A stretch of DNA of 64,000 nucleotides, taken from NCBI RefSeq assembly GCF_026341825.1, contig NZ_JAPENY010000001.1, positions 3,348,001 through 3,412,000 on the forward strand, given 5' to 3'. The DNA comes from Streptomyces sp. NBC_00620 (GTDB lineage Bacteria; Actinomycetota; Actinomycetes; Streptomycetales; Streptomycetaceae). Positions within the stretch are counted from its first letter, which is position 1. The number at the start of each line of letters is the position of its first letter. Under the pieces are notes generated by a model. That model had not been told where the DNA came from, searched no databases, and saw only the letters and a program-made list of their open reading frames with translations. A program made the position numbers and the translations under genes. This document shows, piece by piece, positions 37,886 through 46,810 of the stretch.

Positions 37886-39334
37886 ATGCGCAAGGCGCTC
37901 AGATGGCTGCTGGCGCTCACAGTGCTCATAGGCACGTTGAGCACGGCGGGGGCGGCCACCGCCGCCCAGCCGGAGGCCACCACCGGCACCAGCACGACCA
38001 GTGCGGACATACTGGACAGGCTTCTCGCGATACCCGGGATGAGCCTGGTCCAGGAGAAGCCGTACACCGGCTACCGCTACTTCGTTCTCAATTACACCCA
38101 GCCGATTGACCACCGGCACCCGTCCAAGGGCACGTTCCAGCAGCGCATCACCGTGCTGCACAAGGACACCGCGCGCCCGACGGTCTTCTACACCGGCGGC
38201 TACTTCGTCTCCACGACGCCCAGCCGCCGCGAGCCGACCCAGATCGTGGACGGCAACCAGATCTCGATGGAGTACCGCTTCTTCACTCCGTCCCGGCCCG
38301 ACCCGGCCGACTGGTCCAAGCTCGACATCTGGCAGGCGGCCAGCGACCAGCACCGCATCTTCAAGGCCCTCAAGCCGATCTACGACAAGAAGTGGATCTC
38401 CACGGGTGGCTCGAAGGGCGGCATGACCGCCACGTACTACGAGCGCTTCTACCCGCGTGACATGGACGGCGTCGTCGCGTACGTCGCCCCCAACGACGTG
38501 GTGAACAACGAGGACTCGGCCTACGACCGCTTCTTCGCCGGCGTCGGCACCAAGGAGTGCCGCGACCGGCTCAACGCCGTGCAGCGCGAGGCGCTCGTGC
38601 GCCGTGAGCCGCTGGAGAAGACGTACGCGGCCTACGCGGCCGAGAACGAGTACACCTTCACCACGATCGGCAGCCTCGACAAGGCGTACGAAGCGGTCGT
38701 CCTCGACTACGTCTGGGGCTTCTGGCAGTACAGCCTGCTGGCCGACTGCGACACGATCCCGGCGGACGCGGTGAACGCCACGGACGAGGAGATCTGGACC
38801 TCCATCGACACGATCTCCGGGTTCTCCTTCTACACGGACCAGGGCCTGGAGCCGTACACGCCGTACTACTACCAGGCGGGTACGCAGCTGGGCGCGCCGA
38901 CCATCGGGTTCCCGCACATCGAGAAGAGCCTGATCCGCTACGGCTACCAGCCGCCGCGGAACTTCGTGCCTCGGGACATCCCCATGAAGTTCCAGCCGTC
39001 GGCGATGCGTGACGTGGACTCCTGGGTCAAGAACAACGCCAGCCACATGCTGTACGTCTACGGCCAGAACGACCCGTGGGGCGCCGAGCGCTTCCGCCTC
39101 GGCAAGGGCGCGCACGACAGTTACGTCTTCACCGCGCCGGGCCTGAACCACGGCGCCAACGTCGCGGGCCTCGTCGCCGACGAGAAGGCCCTCGCCACGG
39201 CCCGCATCCTCCAGTGGGCGGGCGTCGCCTCGGCGGCGGTCCAGTCGGACCCGGCGGCGGCCAAGCCGCTGGCCAAGTTCGACGTGAAGCTCGACCAGCG
39301 TGATGTGGAGCGCGAGCCCGCGTTGCGGCCGTAA
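37886..39334 (+). CDS. Secreted S37-family prolyl tri/tetrapeptidyl aminopeptidase (PS-10)
   Basis: A protein of 482 residues with a signal peptide ending near AATAAQ. It belongs to the streptomycete PS-10/S37 peptidase family (PF05576). The nucleophile is probably Ser176 in STGGSKGG; VYGQNDPWGAERFRLG and PGLNHGANVAGL near the end supply the acid and His. Studied relatives remove tri- or tetrapeptides ending in proline, for example when transglutaminase is matured. ATG with GGGAGGG upstream. Two stacked hairpins lie after its stop. Confidence 0.88.
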   Translation: MRKALRWLLALTVLIGTLSTAGAATAAQPEATTGTSTTSADILDRLLAIPGMSLVQEKPYTGYRYFVLNYTQPIDHRHPSKGTFQQRITVLHKDTARPTVFYTGGYFVSTTPSRREPTQIVDGNQISMEYRFFTPSRPDPADWSKLDIWQAASDQHRIFKALKPIYDKKWISTGGSKGGMTATYYERFYPRDMDGVVAYVAPNDVVNNEDSAYDRFFAGVGTKECRDRLNAVQREALVRREPLEKTYAAYAAENEYTFTTIGSLDKAYEAVVLDYVWGFWQYSLLADCDTIPADAVNATDEEIWTSIDTISGFSFYTDQGLEPYTPYYYQAGTQLGAPTIGFPHIEKSLIRYGYQPPRNFVPRDIPMKFQPSAMRDVDSWVKNNASHMLYVYGQNDPWGAERFRLGKGAHDSYVFTAPGLNHGANVAGLVADEKALATARILQWAGVASAAVQSDPAAAKPLAKFDVKLDQRDVEREPALRP

Positions 39335-39340
39335 CTCCCG

Positions 39341-39368
39341 GGCCGCGGACGCACTTCCGTCCGTGGCC
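39341..39368. terminator. Hairpin after the S37 peptidase gene
   Basis: GGCCGCGGACG pairs with CGTCCGTGGCC (one G-U pair) around the loop CACTTC, 7 bp beyond the peptidase stop. The second hairpin at 39380-39417 follows directly. Confidence 0.7.
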
Positions 39369-39379
39369 GCAACTCCCTT

Positions 39380-39417
39380 GCTGCGCCCGCCCGTTCGCTA
39401 CACCGGGCGGGCGCAGC
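39380..39417. terminator. Hairpin with the lipoprotein stop codon in its loop
   Basis: A perfect 14-bp stem, GCTGCGCCCGCCCG with CGGGCGGGCGCAGC, and a 10-nt loop TTCGCTACAC. The loop holds the TAG (39398-39400, minus strand) of the lipoprotein gene and the right arm is its last codons. Located between convergent genes. Confidence 0.8.
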
Positions 39418-40093
39418 CCACCGGCTTGACGCCGCCGAGCTGGACGTACAGCTCGGTCGAGGGCGGGCACTTCGAGCGGTCCTCGACCGCCGAAGTCACC
39501 TTGTACTCCGGGGGTTTGCTGCCCGTGCCGTCGCAGGCGGTCTCGCGGACCTTGCCACTGCCGGAGCTGTAGACGCAGTCGCCGACGAGGGTGCGGGGGC
39601 CTCCTCCGCCGCCCGGGTCGCCGGGGTGCGGCGGTTCGAGCTTGCGCATACAGGCGTAGCCCTGCGGGACCGCGCCGTCGCCGTCCTCGTCCGAGGCGGG
39701 CCGCGTCTCGCTGATGTGCAGGACGAAGTCCGTGTTCGCGGGGCAGGAGGGGCCGTCCGCCACCTTGCCGTCGTAGCGGGCGACGACCCGCGCGGCCGCC
39801 CGTTCGCTGGTGCAGAGCACCTCGGTGAAGCTGGTCGTCCCGAACGAGCTGCACTCGCCGACCGCGAGGAACACGGCGCCGTAGCCCGAGGGCCGGACCG
39901 ACGCCGTACCTCCGGCGGCCACGGACGCGGAGGGCTCCGTGGGTCCGGAGGAACTCGACAGCGCGTCGCAGCCGGTGAGTATCGACACCGCAAGCGCGCA
40001 CGTGGACAGCGCGCCCAGCCCTCTCCGTCCCAGCACGCCCCGCCCCGACGCGCTCCGGCCCAGCACGGTATGTGCACCCCGCATGGCTCGCAT
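39398..40093 (-). CDS. Lipoprotein of unknown function
   Basis: A protein of 231 residues with a hydrophobic segment and lipobox LTGC near residue 38 (ALAVSILTGCDALSSSS), then a Ser/Pro linker. The outer part has pairs of Cys (GECSSFG, VLCTSE, PSCPAN, YACMR, GDCVYS, ETACDG, SKCPP, GCARP) in two similar halves, as in secreted domains I cannot name. I chose the ATG at 40093 with GGGGGGA about 7 nt upstream; an in-frame extension upstream is unsupported. Convergent with the S37 peptidase gene. Confidence 0.8.
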   Translation of the reverse strand: MRAMRGAHTVLGRSASGRGVLGRRGLGALSTCALAVSILTGCDALSSSSGPTEPSASVAAGGTASVRPSGYGAVFLAVGECSSFGTTSFTEVLCTSERAAARVVARYDGKVADGPSCPANTDFVLHISETRPASDEDGDGAVPQGYACMRKLEPPHPGDPGGGGGPRTLVGDCVYSSGSGKVRETACDGTGSKPPEYKVTSAVEDRSKCPPSTELYVQLGGVKPVGCARPV

Positions 40094-40205
40094 TGGCAAT
40101 CCCCCCGGTACCCCTGCCCAGCGTGACCCGCGACAGCGGACCACGCCAGGCATGTGGGGGGCTTTGCGCCACTTGGGTGGGGTGCGCCGGGTGTGCGGCG
40201 TACGT

Positions 40206-42041
40206 CTAATACGTCAACCCGTGCCCGATCGGATACAGCACCTGCGTCGGATCGTCCGCCCGCTGCACCGGCACCGGCAGCTCGCCCCGCGGCTCCGCGC
40301 GGCCCGCGATCACCCGGGCCGCCGCCCGCAGTTCGACGTCGGTCCAGGAGTACGCCGCCAAGTAGGCCGGAACATCCGGGAGTTGGGCCACGTCGTACGG
40401 GTTGCGGACGGCGACCGCGATCACCGGGACGCCGGTGCCGAGAAGCTGGCTGACCAGGGTCTTCTGGGAGCTCGTCGCCGACACGTTGTACGTCCCGACG
40501 ACCACCGCGTCCGCCTCGTCGGCCGCCGTGACCGCGCGGGCGATCGTCGCGGCCGAGGGCGCCGTCCCGGTGGACAGTGCCGTCGCCGTGAAGCCCAGCT
40601 CGGTGAGGGCCCTGGCGAGGACCGTGGTGGGCGGTCCGTCACTGCCGGACGGGGAGGCCGGATCGGCGCCCACGACCAGCACCCTGGGGGAGCGGCGACG
40701 GGAGAGCGGCAGCAGGTCGTCCTTGTTGACCAGCAGCGTCGTCGTACGCTCGGCGATCCGGTCGGCGGCCCTGAGGTGCGCCGCCGTGCCGACGGAGCGG
40801 TCGACACCCGCGTCGGTGACGTACGGGTCCCTGAGCAGCCCCAGCTTCGACTTGAGACGCAGGACGCGCAGGATCGACTCGTCGAGGCGGGCCTCGGTCA
40901 GCTCGCCGTCCCGTACGGCCTTGAGGACGGCGTTCCAGGCGATGTCGAGGGACGGCGGGTTGAGGAGCTGGTCGACACCGGCCTTGAGGGCGAGCACGGG
41001 GACGCGGTCGTCGCCGTACTTCGTGCGTACGCCCTCCATGCCGAGCGAGTCGGTCACCACGAGCCCGTCGTAACCGAGTTCGCCGCGCAGGATGCCGGTG
41101 AGGATCACCGGCGAGAGCGTGGCCGGGTCACCGGAGTCGTCCAGGGCCGGGACCATGATGTGCGCGGTCATGATCGAGTCGATGCCGGCGCGGATGGCGG
41201 CCCGGAAGGGCGTGGCGTCGAGGGTCCCCCACAGCTCCCGGCTGTGCGTGATGACCGGGAAGCCGTAGTGGCTGTCGACGGCGGTGTCCCCGTGCCCCGG
41301 GAAGTGCTTGGCAGTGGCCGCGACGTCCGCGCCCTGATACCCCTTCACCTGGGCGGCGACCAGCTCCGCCACGGCGTCCGGGTCGGCACCGAAGGAACGT
41401 ACGCCGATGACCGGGTTGGCCGGGTTCACGTTCACGTCGGCGACCGGGGCGTAGTCCTGGCGGATGCCGAGCGCGCGCAGTTCGGCGCCCGCGATCCGGC
41501 CGGCCGTACGGGCGTCGCCCCGCGAGCCTCCCGCACCCAGGGCCATCGCACCCGGGAGCAGCGTCGCGGGCTTGCCCACCCGTGCCACTATCCCGTGTTC
41601 CTGGTCGGTCGAGATGAGGACGGGCAGGCCGCGGGGCTGTTCCAGGGAGGCCCGCTGGATCCCGTTCGAAAGGCCCGCGATCTGGTGCGGATCACGGGTG
41701 TTGTGCGCCCACGCGAAGTAGATGATCCCGCCGACGCGATACTTGGCGATCAGCTCGGCGGCCGTCCTGACGCCGATCTCCTTGAGGTTGGCATCGATGT
41801 CGGCCTGGTCGGGCGCGGTCGCCGAGTGGCCGTACACCCGCATCACGAAGAGCTGTCCGACCTTCTCCTCCAGCGTCATACGGGAGATGAGGGCGCGGAG
41901 TTCCTTGTCGTCGGGTGGGCCGGCGTACGCGCTCGTGCCGGTGGCGAGGGCGGCGGTGACGCCCGCCGTGGCGGCGAGAACGGTACGTCTGGACGGTCTG
42001 GTCCTGCTGGGGGTGGTGCTTCCCGTGCTGGAGTCGCGCAC
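40206..42041 (-). CDS. Exported glycoside hydrolase family 3 (NagZ-like beta-N-acetylglucosaminidase)
   Basis: A protein of 611 residues with a Tat-type signal (PSRRTVLAATAGVTAAL). The catalytic domain has KHFPGHGDT at 245-253, typical of NagZ-type GH3 enzymes that use a His/Asp pair as acid/base, and the nucleophile Asp331 in VVTDSLGM. Residues 400-611 form the second GH3 domain. It should remove beta-linked GlcNAc (or a related sugar) from chitin or peptidoglycan fragments outside the cell. GTG start with AAGGAG 6 nt upstream. An inverted repeat 22-64 bp upstream is a candidate operator. Confidence 0.92.
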   Translation of the reverse strand: MRDSSTGSTTPSRTRPSRRTVLAATAGVTAALATGTSAYAGPPDDKELRALISRMTLEEKVGQLFVMRVYGHSATAPDQADIDANLKEIGVRTAAELIAKYRVGGIIYFAWAHNTRDPHQIAGLSNGIQRASLEQPRGLPVLISTDQEHGIVARVGKPATLLPGAMALGAGGSRGDARTAGRIAGAELRALGIRQDYAPVADVNVNPANPVIGVRSFGADPDAVAELVAAQVKGYQGADVAATAKHFPGHGDTAVDSHYGFPVITHSRELWGTLDATPFRAAIRAGIDSIMTAHIMVPALDDSGDPATLSPVILTGILRGELGYDGLVVTDSLGMEGVRTKYGDDRVPVLALKAGVDQLLNPPSLDIAWNAVLKAVRDGELTEARLDESILRVLRLKSKLGLLRDPYVTDAGVDRSVGTAAHLRAADRIAERTTTLLVNKDDLLPLSRRRSPRVLVVGADPASPSGSDGPPTTVLARALTELGFTATALSTGTAPSAATIARAVTAADEADAVVVGTYNVSATSSQKTLVSQLLGTGVPVIAVAVRNPYDVAQLPDVPAYLAAYSWTDVELRAAARVIAGRAEPRGELPVPVQRADDPTQVLYPIGHGLTY

Positions 42042-42063
42042 GTGGCGCTCCTTCCCTCATGAA

Positions 42064-42105
42064 GGAAACTTCCGAGGAGTCACGAATATCCGGGAAGTTT
42101 CTTCC
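42064..42105 (-). promoter_or_regulatory. Inverted repeat upstream of the GH3 gene
   Basis: GGAAACTTCC (42064-42073) and GGAAGTTTCT (42093-42102) are inverted copies with one mismatch, 19 bp apart, just upstream of the Shine-Dalgarno. This could be a sugar-repressor site or paired half-sites. No regulator can be named. Confidence 0.5.
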
Positions 42106-42357
42106 AGTCAAGGGTGTGCGCATTGACGCGCGGCGGATCGCGGTGGGGGTCGTCACCGGCGCTGTTGGAGGGGGGCGCGCCGGTGACGACATGCTGCCGG
42201 CCGCAGGCGGCGGAGAGGGTAAGTCAGCTTTCGCAGCCAGCAGCGATGCCGACACCGCTCTGCGGAGACTCATCCGACAGCGTGCGGATTGGACGGGCCG
42301 ACGGGGATCCGGGTTCCCCGGATTCACCGGAACCCCGGAAGTTGGGACGGAGGAGAC

Positions 42358-42480
42358 AACTGTGGGCATGCAACCGTCCCAGCTGTGGGCATGCGTGCCG
42401 CTTGCAACCGCCCTCGCTGTGGGCATGCGTGCCGCTAGGGGCGGCACGGGTGGGCACAGCGGCACCCCGCAAGCGCCGGG
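42358..42480. repeat. Dispersed repeat cluster, copy A (GCTGTGGGCATGCGTGCCGC units)
   Basis: Three units containing TGTGGGCATGC lie in a row. The last, 42415-42479, is identical to 54417-54481 over 65 bp except one base. It folds as an inner 8-bp stem CGTGCCGC/GCGGCACG with a 5-nt loop, within an outer GCTGTG/CACAGC pair. In both places it lies just beyond the stop of a minus-strand regulator gene, so it may act as terminator. Confidence 0.82.
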
Positions 42481-42515
42481 CCGCGCGACCCACCCGACCC
42501 CAGCCCCAACGCCGG

Positions 42516-43451
42516 TCAACCGGCAAGCAGAGCCTCGGCCGGACCCCTGTCCGACACGGACGGCCAGTGCCCCTGCAACGTCCGCACCATCTCCGCGATA
42601 GCGGGCCGCCGCGCCGCACCGGTACGCCACAGCGCGTACAGCCGCCGCGCAGGCACAGGGTCGAGTGCGATCTCGACAACCCCGTCGGGCAGCGCCCCGC
42701 GCCCCAGCCGGGGAATGAGAGACACGCCGAGCCCCGCCGCGACGAGCGCGACAAGCGTGGGGTTCTCCTCGGCCTGGTGGACGATGTCCGGCTCGCACCC
42801 AGCCGCGCGAAGTGTGCGCAACAGCCAGTCGTGGCAGACCCGTCCGGGCGGCTGACAGATCCACCGCTCGCCCTTGAGTTCCTCCCGCCGCACGGCGGCC
42901 CGCCCGGCGAACGGATGCCCGGCGGGCACGAGCAGAGAACACTCGTCGTCCCCGATCACCGCCTGGTCGACCCCCTCGGGTGTCGGCAGCGGCGCGATGT
43001 CCCAGTCGTGAACGACCGCCAGGTCGACGGCTCCCTTGGCGACGAGCCCGATGGACAGGTGCGGGTCGACCTCGCTGAGCCGGGTGTCGAGCGCCGGATG
43101 CCGCCGCGCGAGATCCGCGAGTACGCCGGGCAGCAGCCCCCGCGCCGCCGACGCGAACGCGGCCACAGTCAGCCGCCCCGCCGGCAGCCCCCGCCGCTCC
43201 TCCAGCTCGGTCTCGGTGCGCTCGACGATGGACAGCAACTCCTGTGCGGCGGCGGCCAGATGATGCGCCTGCTCGGTGAGCCGTACGCCCCGCCCCTGCC
43301 GTTCCAGAAGTACGGTCTTGGTCTCCCGTTCCAGCTTCGCGATCTGCTGGGAGACGGCGGACGGCGTGTACCCGAGCGCGGCCGCGGCGGCACCGACGGT
43401 GCCGTGGACGGAGACGGCGTGCAGGGCGCGCAGGCGTTGGAGATCGAGCAC
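42516..43451 (-). CDS. LysR-family transcriptional regulator
   Basis: A protein of 311 residues. The winged HTH is at 2-60: LDLQRLRALHAVSVHGTVGA, then [20 protein letters not shown]. The effector domain starts near 90 (GRLTVAAFASAARGLLPGVL). GTG start. Divergent from the EamA transporter gene with 111 bp between, where CTTACGTAAG (43484-43493) is a palindrome suited to a LysR site. Control of the transporter and the aroA-like gene behind it is likely by position. Confidence 0.9.
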   Translation of the reverse strand: MLDLQRLRALHAVSVHGTVGAAAAALGYTPSAVSQQIAKLERETKTVLLERQGRGVRLTEQAHHLAAAAQELLSIVERTETELEERRGLPAGRLTVAAFASAARGLLPGVLADLARRHPALDTRLSEVDPHLSIGLVAKGAVDLAVVHDWDIAPLPTPEGVDQAVIGDDECSLLVPAGHPFAGRAAVRREELKGERWICQPPGRVCHDWLLRTLRAAGCEPDIVHQAEENPTLVALVAAGLGVSLIPRLGRGALPDGVVEIALDPVPARRLYALWRTGAARRPAIAEMVRTLQGHWPSVSDRGPAEALLAG

Positions 43452-43562
43452 GGGGACTCCCGGGGGTGCGGCGACGCAGCCACCTTACGTAAGCATCGCT
43501 ACATCCGACCATGCAGATATCCGCGCTGGTGCTACACGGTGCGCAAGCCCGATGCTCGAACC

Positions 43563-44483
43563 ATGCGACCCACCCACACCGTCCTCGCCGTCCTCGTCGC
43601 CGCCGTCTGGGGCGTGAACTTCACGGTCATCGAGATCGGCCTCGACCACTTCCCGCCCCTTCTCTTCTCGGCCCTCCGCTTCCTGGTGGCCGCCCTGCCC
43701 GCGGTCTTCTTCGTGGGCCGCCCGAAGGTGGCGTGGAAGTGGATCGTGGCGGTGGGCCTGGTACTGGGCGTCGCGAAGTTCGGCCTGCTCTTCATCGGCA
43801 TGGACGCGGGCATGCCGGCCGGCCTGTCCTCCCTCGTACTCCAGATCCAGGCGGTGTTCACCGCGCTGATCGCCATCACGTTCCTCGGCGAACGCCTCAC
43901 CGGCGTACGGCTGTTGGGCATGGCGGTGGCACTCTGCGGGGTGTGCCTGGCCGCCGTGGACGAGGGCGCGGCCGGCCCCCTCGGCGCCTTCGCCCTGGTC
44001 ATCGCGGCCGCCGCCTGCTGGGGCCTGTCCAACGTCCTCACCCGCAAGGCGTCCCCACCGGACGCGCTGAACTTCATGGTGTGGGTCAGCGCCGTCCCCG
44101 TACTGCCCCTGCTCGGCCTCTCCCTCCTCGCCGAGGGCCCGTCCCGCGACCTCGCCGCGCTGCGCGCCCTGGACTGGCAGGGCGCGGGCGTCGTGGTCTA
44201 CGTCGCCTGGATCACCACGGTCTTCGGCTTCGGCGCCTGGGGCTGGCTGCTGCACCGCCACCCCGCGTCCACGGTGGCCCCCTTCTCCCTCCTGGTCCCG
44301 GTCTTCGGGATGTCGTCCGCGGCGGTCTTCCTCGGCGAGTCGATCAGTCCGCTGCGCTGGGGAGCGGCCGCACTGCTGGTGGGAGGGGTGGGCCTGACCT
44401 CGCTGGCGACGGGGAAGAGCCGGAGCGCGAGGGTCCACTTGGCGGACGTTCCAGCGCCGGGGCAGGTCAAGGAGCCAGCATGA
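43563..44483 (+). CDS. EamA/DMT-family transporter
   Basis: A membrane protein of 306 residues with ten hydrophobic segments in two EamA repeats (1-140 and 148-290). AVWGVNFTVIEIGL at the start and FLGERLTGVRLLGMAVALCG and FLGESISPLRWGAAALLVGG at the repeat ends are family marks. Such proteins usually export amino acids or other metabolites. ATG start. Its stop is 4 bp before the EPSP synthase gene, so the two are probably cotranscribed, under the divergent LysR. Confidence 0.9.
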   Translation: MRPTHTVLAVLVAAVWGVNFTVIEIGLDHFPPLLFSALRFLVAALPAVFFVGRPKVAWKWIVAVGLVLGVAKFGLLFIGMDAGMPAGLSSLVLQIQAVFTALIAITFLGERLTGVRLLGMAVALCGVCLAAVDEGAAGPLGAFALVIAAAACWGLSNVLTRKASPPDALNFMVWVSAVPVLPLLGLSLLAEGPSRDLAALRALDWQGAGVVVYVAWITTVFGFGAWGWLLHRHPASTVAPFSLLVPVFGMSSAAVFLGESISPLRWGAAALLVGGVGLTSLATGKSRSARVHLADVPAPGQVKEPA

Positions 44484-44487
44484 CCCC

Positions 44488-45723
44488 ATGGCCGCAGTCG
44501 ACATTCCCGGTTCCAAGTCCATCACCGCACGCGCCCTCTTCCTCGCCGCGGCGGCCGACGGTGTCACCACACTGACCCGCCCGCTCCGCTCGGACGACAC
44601 CGAGGGTTTCGCCGAGGGCCTGCTGCGGCTCGGCTACCGCGTCGGCCGGACCCCGGACGCCTGGCACGTCGACGGCCGCCCGCAGGGCCCCGCGGCCACG
44701 GAGGCGGACGTGTACTGCCGGGACGGCGCGACCACCGCCCGCTTCCTCCCCACCCTGGCCGCAGCGGGCCACGGCACCTACCGCTTCGACGCCTCAGCGC
44801 AGATGCGCCGCCGCCCGCTGGCCCCGCTGACGAACGCGCTCCGCGACCTCGGCGTCGACCTCCGGCACGAGGAGGCGGAGGGCCACCACCCGCTGCGGAT
44901 CGCGGCGGCGGGCGTCGAGGGCGGTGACGTGGTCCTCGACGCGGGCCAGTCCTCGCAGTACCTGACGGCCCTGCTTCTGCTCGGCCCGCTGACCCGCAAG
45001 GGCCTGCGCATCACGGTCACGGACCTGGTCTCGGCGCCGTACGTCGAGATCACGCTCGCGATGATGCGGGCGTTCGGGGCGGACGTACGACGTGACGGCG
45101 ACGTCTTCGTCGTCGAGCCCGGCGGCTACCGCGCCACCACCTACGCCATCGAACCCGACGCCTCCACCGCGAGCTACTTCTTCGCGGCGGCCGCGCTGAC
45201 CGGCCGCGAGGTCACGGTGAAGGGCCTGGGGGAGGGCGCGCTCCAGGGCGACCTGGGCTTCGTGGACGTACTGCGGCGGATGGGCGCGCGCGTGGACGTG
45301 GGTTCCGACCGTACGACGGTCACCGGCACCGGCGAGCTGCGCGGCCTCACGGTCAACATGCGCGACATCTCCGACACCATGCCGACCCTCGCCGCCCTCG
45401 CCCCCTTCGCCTCGGGCCCGGTCCGCATCGAGGACGTCGCCAACACACGGGTCAAGGAGTGCGACCGCCTGGAGGCCTGCGCGGAGAACCTCCGGCGGCT
45501 GGGGATCCGGGTGGAGACGGGCCCGGACTGGATCGAGATCCACCCGGGCACTCCCGTCGCCGCGGCTCCGGTCACGACATACGGCGACCACCGCATCGTC
45601 ATGTCCTTCGCGGTGACCGGACTTCGGGCGCCCGGCATCTCCTTCGACGACCCCGGCTGCGTACGGAAGACGTTCCCGGGGTTCCACGAGGCGTTCGCGG
45701 CGTGGGCGGGCGCGACGAGCTGA
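44488..45723 (+). CDS. aroA: Divergent 3-phosphoshikimate 1-carboxyvinyltransferase (EPSP synthase)
   Basis: A protein of 411 residues of the EPSP synthase family. It would transfer the enolpyruvyl group of PEP to shikimate-3-phosphate. PGSKS is at 7-11 and DISDTMPTLAALAPF carries the catalytic Asp. The PEP-site loop, NAGTAMRPL in E. coli, is here DGATTARFL (79-87): Ala stands for Gly96 and Phe for Pro101 (E. coli numbers). Such loops occur in glyphosate-insensitive groups, so this is probably a secondary aroA beside the housekeeping copy. The N-terminus is short; AAGGAG lies 13 nt upstream of the ATG. Coupled with an EamA transporter. Confidence 0.9.
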   Translation: MAAVDIPGSKSITARALFLAAAADGVTTLTRPLRSDDTEGFAEGLLRLGYRVGRTPDAWHVDGRPQGPAATEADVYCRDGATTARFLPTLAAAGHGTYRFDASAQMRRRPLAPLTNALRDLGVDLRHEEAEGHHPLRIAAAGVEGGDVVLDAGQSSQYLTALLLLGPLTRKGLRITVTDLVSAPYVEITLAMMRAFGADVRRDGDVFVVEPGGYRATTYAIEPDASTASYFFAAAALTGREVTVKGLGEGALQGDLGFVDVLRRMGARVDVGSDRTTVTGTGELRGLTVNMRDISDTMPTLAALAPFASGPVRIEDVANTRVKECDRLEACAENLRRLGIRVETGPDWIEIHPGTPVAAAPVTTYGDHRIVMSFAVTGLRAPGISFDDPGCVRKTFPGFHEAFAAWAGATS

Positions 45724-45736
45724 GGGGCTCCGGTGA

Positions 45737-45796
45737 TGGCGCCCCATAGGGGCGCGGGGAACTGCGCGACCAGCCACAACGAACCCGCAGGCGACG
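45737..45796. repeat. Dispersed Streptomyces repeat (GGGGCGCGGGGAACTGCGCG type)
   Basis: The core GGGGCGCGGGGAACTGCGCG followed by ACCAGCCACAACGAACCCGC is one I remember as ubiquitous between Streptomyces genes. A small hairpin GCGCCCC-ATA-GGGGCGC precedes it. It fills the 95-bp gap between convergent aroA and hemC and may serve as terminator. Confidence 0.8.
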
Positions 45797-45818
45797 CACC
45801 GGAATTCCAGCGGAGCGC

Positions 45819-46754
45819 TCAGTGGGGGATGTTGTCGATGAGTTCCCGCGCCCCCTGGCGCAGCAGGGCAACGGCCACTGACGTGCCCAGGGTCGCGGGG
45901 TCGAGGCGGCCCGCCCACTCGTGGGCGTTGAGCACGGTCTTGCCGTCCGGGGTGAACACGCAGGCCCGCAGGGACAGTTCGCCGCTGCGCTCGGACTTCG
46001 CGTAGCCGGCGATCGGTGAGTTGCAGTGGCCCTGGAGGACATGCAGGAACATGCGCTCGGCGGTGGCCTCACGGTGGGTGGCCGGATCGCCGAGGTCGCT
46101 GACGGTCTCGATCACGGCCGTGTCGCCCTCCCGGCACTGCAGGGCCAGAATGCCCGCGCCGATCGGCGGCATCATCGTCTCGGGCGACAGGATCTCGGTG
46201 ATCACGTCCGTTCGCCCGATGCGTTCGAGGCCGGACACCGCGAGCAGCAGGGCGTCCGCCTCACCGGCCGCCAGCTTCGCCAGGCGCCGGTTGGCGTTCC
46301 CCCGGAACGGCACACAGTCCAGGTGCGGATGGGAGGCGGCGAGCTGCGCGACCCGACGCACGGAGGAGGTGCCGATCCGGGTACCCGGCGGCAGCTCGTC
46401 GAGGGTGAGCCCGCCGGGGTGGATCAGGGCGTCGCGGATGTCGTCCCGTGCGAGGAAGGCGGCGAACATCGTCCCGGCCGGCAGCGGCCGGTCCGCGGGG
46501 ATGTCCTTGACGCAGTGCACCGCGAGATCCGCCTCGCCCGCCAGCAGCGCGGCGTCCACCTCCTTGGTGAACGCCCCCTTGCCCTCGACCTGGGCCAGAT
46601 CGCCCATCCACTTGTCCCCGGTCGTCTTCACGGGGACGACCTCGGTGCGGATGCCGGGGTGGAGCACGGCCAGTTCGGCTCGGACCCGCTCCACCTGGGC
46701 CAGCGCCATCGGCGAGTCGCGGGAGACGATACGGATGAGTTCCGGGACGGTCAT
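45819..46754 (-). CDS. hemC: Hydroxymethylbilane synthase (porphobilinogen deaminase) paralogue
   Basis: A protein of 311 residues of the HemC family, which joins four porphobilinogens to hydroxymethylbilane in tetrapyrrole synthesis. The catalytic Asp is in HCVKDIP (usually HSxKDxP) near 80. The dipyrromethane cofactor Cys is present in [13 protein letters not shown] (usually GGCxxPIG). No hemA, hemB or hemD is nearby, whereas Streptomyces normally has hemACDB together, so this is probably a second copy of unclear role. The start is uncertain: ATG 46754 or GTG 46763, neither with a good ribosome site. Confidence 0.87.
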   Translation of the reverse strand: MTVPELIRIVSRDSPMALAQVERVRAELAVLHPGIRTEVVPVKTTGDKWMGDLAQVEGKGAFTKEVDAALLAGEADLAVHCVKDIPADRPLPAGTMFAAFLARDDIRDALIHPGGLTLDELPPGTRIGTSSVRRVAQLAASHPHLDCVPFRGNANRRLAKLAAGEADALLLAVSGLERIGRTDVITEILSPETMMPPIGAGILALQCREGDTAVIETVSDLGDPATHREATAERMFLHVLQGHCNSPIAGYAKSERSGELSLRACVFTPDGKTVLNAHEWAGRLDPATLGTSVAVALLRQGARELIDNIPH

Positions 46755-46810
46755 GGCATCCACGGTAACCGCCTGACACCCGCACCGGGATCCACGTACG
46801 CTCGTCCGCC

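Larger units (their letters stand above)
42042..42515. other. 474-base gap between GH3 gene and LysR gene
   Basis: No gene is supported. 42042-42115 holds the GH3 promoter side with an inverted repeat. 42116-42357 shows nothing I recognise. 42358-42480 is a dispersed repeat cluster whose last copy folds into a hairpin 36 bp beyond the LysR stop. Confidence 0.7.

Noticed and set aside
42114..44483. A 789-codon frame that ends with the EamA transporter
   Set aside because: The first 480 codons cross the repeat and the antisense of LysR. The transporter begins at the ATG at 43563.
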